DNA from: Bacteroidota bacterium
GTDB taxonomy: Bacteria > Bacteroidota > Bacteroidia > B-17B0 > Aurantibacillaceae
Assembly (NCBI GenBank): GCA_020403265.1
Contig: JADBXZ010000014.1
Coordinates: 248,001 to 312,000 of the forward strand
DNA: 64,000 nt
Direction of reading: 5' to 3'
This document shows, in pieces, positions 56,160 to 64,000 of the stretch; the first letter of the stretch is position 1; each line of letters starts with the position of its first letter. The notes under the pieces were generated by a model that was not told where the DNA came from, searched no databases, and saw nothing but the letters and a program-made list of their open reading frames with translations. The translations under genes were made by a program, and so were the position numbers.

Positions 56160-56286
56160 AGATAAAAATTAGTTGAATTAGTGAAACATGAATTTGCGCT
56201 CAATCATATGACTTTGTGTTAATTTATCAAAATCTCTTTCGAATTACATTAATAAATGGTTCTATCAGTATCCCAACTTAATTTTG

Positions 56287-56294
56287 TATTTTTG
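56287..56294 (+). promoter_or_regulatory. Possible -7 promoter box of the ABC-F gene
   Basis: TATTTTTG matches TAnnTTTG, 18 bp before the ATG. No good TTG is found at the -33 position, so the call is tentative. Confidence 0.45.
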
Positions 56295-56306
56295 CGCCGA
56301 TTTTAA

Positions 56307-57926
<1,620 letters not shown>

Positions 57927-58026
57927 AATTCTGACGGTTACTTATTTCAATTCAAAACCTAAGGCTTCGTTCGTCTAAATAATCAATAGTTAAAGAATCA
58001 AAATTAGTTTACCTAATTAAAAGTTC

Positions 58027-58034
58027 TATTTTTG
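58027..58034 (+). promoter_or_regulatory. -7 promoter box of the ECF sigma operon
   Basis: TATTTTTG matches TAnnTTTG, 30 bp before the sigma-factor start. No matching -33 TTG is seen. It may be used by the main sigma factor; an ECF-type autoregulatory site would look different and was not found. Confidence 0.5.
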
Positions 58035-58064
58035 TTCGTATTCCGAATCAAATTATTATAACTG

Positions 58065-58592
58065 TTGAATCTTCAAGAGATATATGATACCTACAAATCG
58101 CTTGTTTTTAACTGCGCTTTACAGTATGTTCAGAACAGAGAAGACGCTGAAGAGATTACGCAGGATGTATTCTTGAGTGTACACGATAACCTAGGTAACT
58201 TTAAACAGAATTCCAAACTATCCACTTGGTTATACAGAATTACAATAAACAAGTCCATTGACTTTTTAAAATGGAGACAACGCAAAAAACGCTTTGCCAT
58301 ATTAACCAACTTATTTAAAACAGAAGAGAATTTATTTTTTGAACCAAAAGAATTCAATCATCCGGGCGTTTTACTGGAAGACAAAGAAGAACTTGGCCAA
58401 TTATTTGCATTAATTAATAGTTTACCTGAAAATCAAAAAACTGCACTCATCCTCTTAAAAATAGAAGACTTATCACAAAAAGAGGCAGCTGAAGTCATGC
58501 AAATTAGTACCAAAGCCCTGGAATCTTTGTTTCAAAGGGCTAAAATTAATTTGGAAAAAATGTTATTGAAAGCAAAGGAAAATAAAAAATAA
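58065..58592 (+). CDS. ECF-type RNA polymerase sigma factor
   Basis: 175 residues. Region 2 (YKSLVFNCALQYVQNREDAEEITQDVFLSVHDNL, core at residues 10-43) and region 4 (LPENQKTALILLKIEDLSQKEAAEVMQIS, about 120-148) are present, and region 3 is absent. The start is TTG at 58065; an in-frame stop lies at 58059. A small membrane protein, a Spy/CpxP-like protein and metal-related secreted proteins follow with short gaps. This indicates that it controls an envelope response. Confidence 0.92.
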   Translation: MNLQEIYDTYKSLVFNCALQYVQNREDAEEITQDVFLSVHDNLGNFKQNSKLSTWLYRITINKSIDFLKWRQRKKRFAILTNLFKTEENLFFEPKEFNHPGVLLEDKEELGQLFALINSLPENQKTALILLKIEDLSQKEAAEVMQISTKALESLFQRAKINLEKMLLKAKENKK

Positions 58593-58607
58593 ATCGTCTA
58601 ACACATT

Positions 58608-58871
58608 ATGGAAGCAAAAAATTCGCTGAATTCATTTCAAAAAATACACAAAGCAGAACCATCGCCATTTTTGTATGACAGAATTATGGCGAAAATTGAT
58701 TTGCGTAAACAACAAGTAGTGCCTGTTAAATGGGCATACCTATCTATTGCAGTTATAGTGGGTGTACTCATTCTCAATTTAACAATTACTTCCAACCTAT
58801 TCAATTCTAAAGCCAATCAAACCTTAGAGTTATTCTCAAGTTCAGATAAAAGTATCATCTCCTATGAATAA
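58608..58871 (+). CDS. Small single-TM protein, putative anti-sigma factor
   Basis: 87 residues: a cytoplasmic N-terminal stretch (FQKIHKAEPSPFLYDRIMAKI), one membrane helix (about residues 46-65), then a short periplasmic tail. The motif-like start (PSPFLYDRIMAKI) and the position directly downstream of an ECF sigma gene are typical of Bacteroidota anti-sigma factors, but no zinc-binding HxxxCxxC motif is present. The assignment is from context. It overlaps the next gene by 8 bp. Confidence 0.65.
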   Translation: MEAKNSLNSFQKIHKAEPSPFLYDRIMAKIDLRKQQVVPVKWAYLSIAVIVGVLILNLTITSNLFNSKANQTLELFSSSDKSIISYE

Positions 58872-59316
58872 GATAAAACTTTACAAAATTTTAATCGTCT
58901 TTTTAATTGTTGCAAACTTAATAATGGTTTGGCAATTAATGTCTTTTAAAAGAAGACCTCACCGCGCTGAAGGACCAAGAAACGAAATTATTAAAGCTCT
59001 AAGTTTTGATGAAACTCAAATCATGCTTTATGATGATTTGATTAAAAAGCACCGTGAAGATATAAGAGGTATTGAGCAAAAATCAAACAACTTAAAATCA
59101 TCTTATTTTTTACAATTAAATACTGAAGTCCCGTCATTGCAAAAGGATTCAGTTCTTCAATTAATTGGAGATTTGGCAAAGGAAAAGGAACAAATAAATT
59201 ACAGGCATTTTGAGGATATCCGAAAAATTTGCAAACCAAATCAATTAAAAGAATTTAAAAACATAGTTAATCAACTCAACAACCTTTTTGTTGCGCCACC
59301 ATCTCCTCATCGTTAA
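58864..59316 (+). CDS. Spy/CpxP-like periplasmic metal-stress protein
   Basis: 150 residues: an N-terminal membrane helix (about 8-26), then a mostly helical periplasmic domain with LSFDETQIMLYDDLIKKHRED and KPNQLKEFKNIVNQL, the two LTxxQ-like segments of Spy/CpxP/heavy-metal-sensor proteins. Such proteins act as periplasmic chaperones or sensors for zinc and copper stress. It sits between the putative anti-sigma gene (8-bp overlap) and the MbnP-like gene, so it may sense the signal for the sigma factor. Confidence 0.75.
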   Translation: MNKIKLYKILIVFLIVANLIMVWQLMSFKRRPHRAEGPRNEIIKALSFDETQIMLYDDLIKKHREDIRGIEQKSNNLKSSYFLQLNTEVPSLQKDSVLQLIGDLAKEKEQINYRHFEDIRKICKPNQLKEFKNIVNQLNNLFVAPPSPHR

Positions 59317-59320
59317 AAAT

Positions 59321-59983
59321 ATGGTTAAGGTATCGATTTATTTATTTATTGGTTTGTTTTTTAAGATGGGAATTGCACAAACCAATAAAACACTCCGTTT
59401 TTCATTGGTAATAAACCAAAAAAAATTAGAACTTAATAAAACCTACCTCTTGCTCAAAGACAGCATTACCCCACGAAAATTAATCTTTTACATTTCTAAT
59501 ATTGAATGCTTGAAAAACTCAAAAGTAATTTTTAAACCTAAAGAAAATTATTTTTTAATGGATTTAGAAAATGAAAATTTATCCAAAATAAATTTAGAAA
59601 CTAAAGCGTCTTTCGATTCGATTCGATTTAATGTTGGTATAGATAGCCTTGCAAATGCGTCAGGTGCTATGAACGGGGTTTTAGATCCTATCAATGGCAT
59701 GTATTGGGCATGGCAAAGTGGCTACATTAATTTTAAATTCGAAGGGAATTCAAAAAATAAATCATTTCAATTTCACATTGGCGGCTATCTATCTCCCTAT
59801 AAAACCATCAAAACCTTAACCTTTGCTGTTTCTAAAAATAGAGAGCTTATTGAACTCCAAATTGATTTAGAGAAATTTTTCAAATACGTTAATTTAAAAG
59901 AATTGAATAACATAATGTCGCCAGGTGAAAAAGCAGTTGAGTTATCTGACCATTATAAAGATTTTATATTGACAAAAAAATGA
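59321..59983 (+). CDS. MbnP-like secreted protein
   Basis: About 220 residues. A signal peptide (SIYLFIGLFFKMGIAQ) is followed by a beta-rich domain with FYISNIECL and the conserved Trp-containing strand GMYWAWQSGYINFKFEG and HIGGYLSPY, which fit the MbnP family. In the methanobactin operon MbnP is a copper-binding periplasmic partner of the di-haem enzyme MbnH, which oxidises one of its Trp residues. An in-frame ATG at 59288 exists inside the previous gene; the ATG at 59321 gives a correct signal peptide. The next gene is a MauG-like di-haem protein (4-bp overlap). Confidence 0.8.
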   Translation: MVKVSIYLFIGLFFKMGIAQTNKTLRFSLVINQKKLELNKTYLLLKDSITPRKLIFYISNIECLKNSKVIFKPKENYFLMDLENENLSKINLETKASFDSIRFNVGIDSLANASGAMNGVLDPINGMYWAWQSGYINFKFEGNSKNKSFQFHIGGYLSPYKTIKTLTFAVSKNRELIELQIDLEKFFKYVNLKELNNIMSPGEKAVELSDHYKDFILTKK

Positions 59984-61017
59984 AAGTTAAATTACGATAT
60001 ATCATTTTTCCGATTCTCGCAATACTACTTGCCTTCAATACAACAAGTTTTTTTATAGATGTTCCTGCCTCATTTCCAAAGCCGGTTTACAATCTAACAG
60101 TTGACGCTTTCACAGCTTCTAAAATACAACTAGGAAGAGTCTTATTTTACGATCCGATCCTTTCTAAAAACAATACGATTTCCTGTGCCTCTTGTCACTC
60201 TTCCTTTAATGCATTTGCACATACAGACCACGCGCTTAGCCATGGTATTTTTGATTCGATAGGGAAACGCAATGCTCCTGCCCTGTTTAACTTGGCATGG
60301 CAAACAAACTTTATGTGGGATGGTGCTATTAACCACATCGACATGCAAGCCTTGGCACCAATTAGCGACAAAAAGGAAATGGCCGAATCATTAGAAAACG
60401 TGATTAAAAAATTAAATTCCTCTCCAATTTATCCAAAGTTATTTCAAAAAGCTTATGGCGATACTACAGCTACAAGCCAAAAACTATTAAAAGCCATCGC
60501 CCTTTTTCAACTCAGTATTCTATCTTATCGTTCAAAATACGACCAGGTTATTTCTAAAAAAGACAGCTTTAGTATTCAAGAATACAATGGTTACAAACTT
60601 TTCAAACGGCACTGTAATAGCTGTCACGCCGAGCCTTTATTTTCTAATTATCAATTTACAAATAATGGCTTAAGCATTAATAAAAGTTTAAACGACTTTG
60701 GCAAAGGAGCCATAACCAAACAAGCAAGAGATAGTTTACTTTTTAAAATTCCATCGCTTAGAAATTTAAGTTATACCTATCCATACATGCACGACGGGCG
60801 TTTTAACAGACTAAGTGAAGTAATTAATCATTACACCAATGGCATAGTTCAACACAAGAATTTATCTGAAGAACTCAAAAAACCAATAAACCTAAGCGCC
60901 AATGAAAAAGTTGACCTGATTAGTTTTTTACTCACCTTAAATGATAAGGAATTTGTAAAAGACACGAATTATCAATTTCCAAAAAAAATATTACTACCGA
61001 ACGAAGGAACGCAATAA
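59980..61017 (+). CDS. Di-haem cytochrome c peroxidase, MauG/MbnH type
   Basis: 345 residues. An N-terminal hydrophobic signal is followed by two c-type haem sites, CASCHSS (about residues 68-74) and CNSCHAE (about 214-220), with the peroxidase features ALFNLAWQTNFMWDGA and SLRNLSYTYPYMHDGRF. The family contains both periplasmic peroxidases and MauG/MbnH, which use high-valent haem to modify a partner protein. Pairing with the MbnP-like gene suggests the latter type. Confidence 0.88.
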   Translation: MKVKLRYIIFPILAILLAFNTTSFFIDVPASFPKPVYNLTVDAFTASKIQLGRVLFYDPILSKNNTISCASCHSSFNAFAHTDHALSHGIFDSIGKRNAPALFNLAWQTNFMWDGAINHIDMQALAPISDKKEMAESLENVIKKLNSSPIYPKLFQKAYGDTTATSQKLLKAIALFQLSILSYRSKYDQVISKKDSFSIQEYNGYKLFKRHCNSCHAEPLFSNYQFTNNGLSINKSLNDFGKGAITKQARDSLLFKIPSLRNLSYTYPYMHDGRFNRLSEVINHYTNGIVQHKNLSEELKKPINLSANEKVDLISFLLTLNDKEFVKDTNYQFPKKILLPNEGTQ

Positions 61018-61053
61018 AATCATCGTCTAATTAATTAAACAACACCCAAAACC

Positions 61054-62397
61054 ATGAAAACAATTAAGCTATCGACCATCTTACTTCTAAGTGTTGGTCA
61101 TTTTAAAGCACAAAGCCCTGCCATCTCTTCTTGGCTTCAAAACAATGTTACAACAGGTACTTATTACCCAAATGGTAACTCAACTGCACAACCTAATAAT
61201 ATTTTGGTTAATTGTCAAAGTGTACAATACACTTCAAGCAACGTTTACATATTAACTAAAGGAATTCCTGCCTATCCAACCGGACCATTTCAGGATGGAA
61301 ATCCTTCCCAAGCCAGCAATCAAAATGCTATTTTCAAATTTCCGCTGGCACCGGTTCAAAATACAGTTACACCAGTTGCTACGGCACTTGGTAACATTGC
61401 TGTTTTTATTAATGGCGTAGCCGCTTTTGATTCTAAAGACGGCGTTTCATGGAAATCGAGCACCAATGCATGGGCTGGCGGCCCTAGTGGAGGAACCGGC
61501 GACAATGTTTGGCAACGCGACGCCATTGTTTACGAAAAATTAGGATTCGATTGCTCAAAGGGACATCCTGCAATGGGCAATTACCATCACCATCAAAATC
61601 CTTCTGCATTTAAATATGATTTAAATGTAATTTCAACTGTATGTAATCCATATGATGCCAATGGACTTTATGTTATCAACACATCGCAACATTCACCACT
61701 AATTGGTTTTGCCTACGATGGTTTCCCTATTTATGGCGCATATGGCTATTTAAATACCAACGGCACAGGTGGTATAGTTAGAATAAAATCCGGCTATCAA
61801 TTAAGAAACATTACAACTCGCAATACCGTAAATGGTGTAACGGTAACCGCAGGACCTCCAATAAATTCAACTTATCCGCTTGGATCATGCATTCAGGATT
61901 ATGAATGGGTTGCAAATAGTGGTCCGGATTATTTAGACATACACAACGGAAGATTTTGCGTTACACCGGAGTATCCTGCTGGCACCTATTGTTACTTTGC
62001 AACTGTTGATGCCAATCACAATTCAGCTTATCCATATTTAATTGGACCAACGTACTATGGTGTGTATGCCAATAGAAAAGTAACATCGATTACTGAACCA
62101 ACTACAACCTACACAACTGCGGTTTCGATTTCAGAAAAAGAATTTAACTCAATAAATACCACTATTTATCCTAATCCGGCAAGCGATATGGTTTTGATTC
62201 AGGCGGATGGATTATTAAAATACGATTTAAATTTAGAACTGATAGATATATCGGGTAAAGTGCTAATGCAAACAACGCTTTTGAAAGGCAGCACCATTGG
62301 TTATTTTGATACACAAACACTTTATAACGGCATATACTTTATCAAATTAAAAAATGGCAAGTTGAGCTCAACTAAAAAAGTTGTTATTCAACATTAA
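61054..62397 (+). CDS. Secreted YHYH-domain protein with T9SS sorting domain
   Basis: 447 residues. The signal peptide (about 1-19) is followed by a YHYH domain: GNYHHHQNPSAFKYDLN (about residues 176-192, His-rich), GFAYDGFPIYGAYGY and DYEWVANSGPDYLDIHNGRF. A type IX sorting domain closes it (YPNPASDMVLIQADG, ISGKVLMQTTL, LYNGIYFIKLKNG). YHYH proteins are secreted and often found near metal and di-haem genes; function unknown. It is 36 bp after the di-haem gene. Confidence 0.88.
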   Translation: MKTIKLSTILLLSVGHFKAQSPAISSWLQNNVTTGTYYPNGNSTAQPNNILVNCQSVQYTSSNVYILTKGIPAYPTGPFQDGNPSQASNQNAIFKFPLAPVQNTVTPVATALGNIAVFINGVAAFDSKDGVSWKSSTNAWAGGPSGGTGDNVWQRDAIVYEKLGFDCSKGHPAMGNYHHHQNPSAFKYDLNVISTVCNPYDANGLYVINTSQHSPLIGFAYDGFPIYGAYGYLNTNGTGGIVRIKSGYQLRNITTRNTVNGVTVTAGPPINSTYPLGSCIQDYEWVANSGPDYLDIHNGRFCVTPEYPAGTYCYFATVDANHNSAYPYLIGPTYYGVYANRKVTSITEPTTTYTTAVSISEKEFNSINTTIYPNPASDMVLIQADGLLKYDLNLELIDISGKVLMQTTLLKGSTIGYFDTQTLYNGIYFIKLKNGKLSSTKKVVIQH

Positions 62398-62642
62398 CAG
62401 GTAAAATGTGTTATTAAACGTAATTCCGATAAATCATTTACTTAAATCTTTAGACATCTAAATTTTAAATACAGAGACGATTGAAAAGGTATTCAATGTA
62501 CCTAATCAATCGTCTTCATTTTTTATTATTGACTATCAAACACTTCATTAAAATTAACAAGTAATTCAACTTGCCGTTGTAACTTTTCTTGTATTCATTA
62601 CTTATAATGCCTGACTGATTTAAAATACAGTTATTACATTTT
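62398..62642. other. Intergenic region
   Basis: 245 AT-rich bases between the YHYH gene and the SUMF1-like gene. An imperfect inverted repeat (AGAGACGATTGAAAAGGTA.../...AATCAATCGTCTTCATTTTTT) at about 62472-62525 could be a terminator after the YHYH gene: GACGATTGA pairs with TCAATCGTC and is followed by a T-rich run. Confidence 0.6.
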
Positions 62643-63362
62643 ATGCAAAAAACATTACTAATAGCTTTAACGCTGGTAACGCTGAGTTTTACACTTAAGA
62701 AAAAAATAACTCCTCCTGGAACTGTCTATGTAAAAGAAAATTTTTATGCTGATGTAGCTGAAGTTTCAAACTTTGGTTGGCTTGAATATGAAAATGATAT
62801 AAAGAACAATTTTGGGGTTAATTCGCAAGAATATAAAGAGGTTCTTCCTGATACGACGGTTTGGAGAAGTAAAAAAAATTACAATGAACCCTATGTGCAA
62901 TATTACTACAGACATATTGCTTACAGAGATTATCCTGTAGTAGGAATTACACAAGAACAAGCAATCAACTACTGTAAATGGAGAACTGAAAAGGTAAAAA
63001 GTTTCTACTTTGCAAAACACAAAAAAGAGTTAAATATTCGTTATCGCCTTCCTAGCGAGGAGGAATGGGACTATTTAAACAGTTTTACTTATAAAAAAAC
63101 AAATCATTACTTTTTGGACACGACTGAGACTGTTGCACAGCATCCCGATGTAACAAGGCCGGTTCATAAAGGTTATCAAAATAAGTTAAAACTCTATAAT
63201 TTAGTTGGGAATGTTGCCGAAATGGTTGCCGAACCCAATATCTGTAAAGGTGGCGGTTTTTTGAACAGACCTTGGCAAATTGTTCCGGGAAAACAATTAA
63301 AATACAATGAACCAAAAGCTTGGTTGGGTTTTAGATGTGTTTGTGATTATATAATTAAGTGA
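62643..63362 (+). CDS. SUMF1/formylglycine-generating-enzyme-like exported protein
   Basis: 239 residues. A short signal is followed by an FGE-sulfatase-type domain: NFYADVAEVSNFGWLEY, YPVVGITQEQAINYCKWRTEKVK, RYRLPSEEEWDYLNSF and the end LVGNVAEMVAEPNICKGGGF...WLGFRCV. The fold is shared by formylglycine-generating enzyme, EgtB, and GldJ/GldK of the gliding/T9SS machinery; lack of a lipobox argues against GldJ/K themselves. It lies 245 bp after the YHYH gene and may be separate from that operon. Confidence 0.85.
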   Translation: MQKTLLIALTLVTLSFTLKKKITPPGTVYVKENFYADVAEVSNFGWLEYENDIKNNFGVNSQEYKEVLPDTTVWRSKKNYNEPYVQYYYRHIAYRDYPVVGITQEQAINYCKWRTEKVKSFYFAKHKKELNIRYRLPSEEEWDYLNSFTYKKTNHYFLDTTETVAQHPDVTRPVHKGYQNKLKLYNLVGNVAEMVAEPNICKGGGFLNRPWQIVPGKQLKYNEPKAWLGFRCVCDYIIK

Positions 63363-63964
63363 ATTTCAATTTATATTTTACTTGAATAGACTTATATTTA
63401 CAGAGGCTATTGAATGTTTATTGCTTTAACAACACTATTTCTACTCGTAATCAGTCTTCCTTATTTTCTTAAGTTGAAGCTAACAACCCTTCACACAATT
63501 TTTTAAATTTGTTAATTACTTTAAGCCCAATTATTCAATAGAAATCCTATAACGTGACAAAATCCCTCCAAAATCTAAAGCTTCGCAACTTTTTCTTATT
63601 CACCATAACGGTGGACACATCTCACTCAAAAAAGTTCAGATTTTTTTGGGCTTTTGCCTCTCGACGAAGAAGTGTAACAAATTTCTACGGCATAATTGGA
63701 CTAAAAGTGCGTTAATTCACGTATGTGAGTTCTGAAGTATAATTTGTTAACGTGAAGATTCTTTAAAAACAAAATCCTTTTCAAGTTGTTAATTATAAGG
63801 CTTTTTACTTCTATTTTACGATAACCATTAATTAAAAGCTCTGACAGCGCAAATAAACATAAAAATCAAGTAACGGCAGATATGGAGTTATAACTATTCA
63901 ATAAATGTAAGTTATTCAAAATTGTTTTGACTAATTTAGCATTAAATAAAAAATATAACTCATA
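63363..63964. other. Intergenic region, nothing convincing
   Basis: About 600 AT-rich bases. I find no ORF over 60 codons, no tRNA and no strong hairpin. There is no clear TAnnTTTG box before the possible start at 63965. Confidence 0.5.
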
Positions 63965-64000
63965 ATGAAATTTGTTCCGATCAAAAATGGATTGTATCAA
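63965..64000 (+). CDS. Possible start of a gene cut by the window edge
   Basis: ATG at 63965 opens 12 codons (MKFVPIKNGLYQ) to the window end. There are too few residues to recognise or prove a gene; the preceding 600-bp gap makes a gene start plausible. Confidence 0.3.
   Translation, partial: MKFVPIKNGLYQ

Noticed and set aside
62643-63362. GldJ or GldK gliding lipoprotein
   Set aside because: There is no lipobox, the length is only 239 residues and no gld genes are adjacent; only the shared SUMF1-type fold is supported.

Overview
The window is from an AT-rich chromosome of a Bacteroidota bacterium (Flavobacteriales/Sphingobacteriales-like; the genus cannot be fixed from sequence alone). 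The evidence is C-terminal type IX secretion sorting domains on two secreted proteins, promoters of the TAnnTTTG / TTTG(-33) type, a 16S-Ile-Ala-23S-5S rRNA operon, and Bacteroidota-type families (GWxTD protein, WbqC-like, carboxypeptidase-like regulatory domain, large DUF5684-type/S26 signal peptidase). Most of the window is housekeeping chromosome; there is no phage, CRISPR array or classical IS element.

Layout. 1-7.0 kb: partial glycosyltransferase and flippase-like protein, ruvC, and a tight minus-strand operon coaX - outer-membrane protein - lptC - small membrane protein - tilS - small PH-like membrane protein. 7.0-7.3 kb: tRNA-Phe lying inside a split, palindrome-bearing second copy of itself. 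7.3-24.5 kb: VWA protein, M23 peptidase, CPA2 antiporter with a non-AUG N-terminal extension, RlmI-like methyltransferase, purK, secreted M43 metalloprotease, bioD-bioA-dihydroorotase, and two POT peptide transporters. 24.7-25.5 kb: two tRNA-Ser genes, a small GIY-YIG nuclease gene, truncated tRNA copies and GC-rich hairpins. 25.5-39 kb: GWxTD protein, glycosyltransferase, WbqC-like protein, two signal peptidase I homologues (the smaller lacks both catalytic residues), rfbA, polyprenyl synthase, meaB, recJ, yebC-like, paaD, and a TPR sensor that stops where a SpoIIE domain would normally start. 39.2-45.2 kb: rRNA operon on the minus strand with two tandem promoters, a terminator and a 23S processing stem. 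45.2-57.9 kb: ssb, phosphate transporter, aroQ, desaturase, HerA-like ATPase, rsmI-corA, TerC, ABC-F ATPase. 58.0-63.4 kb: an ECF sigma factor followed by a small putative anti-sigma, a Spy/CpxP-like protein, an MbnP-like protein, a di-haem MauG-type peroxidase and a secreted YHYH protein, which together look like an envelope metal (copper?) handling locus; then a sulfatase-modifying-factor-like protein.

The most interesting signal is at the tRNA genes. At three tRNA genes an intact copy sits beside broken copies of the same tRNA. The breaks fall in the anticodon arm (Phe and Ser-GGA) or T arm (Ser-UGA). Short GC-rich palindromes have been inserted into the dead copies, and at Ser-GGA a GIY-YIG nuclease ORF occupies the space between the dead 5' half and the intact tRNA. 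This looks like a family of very small elements that insert into tRNA genes while restoring a functional copy.
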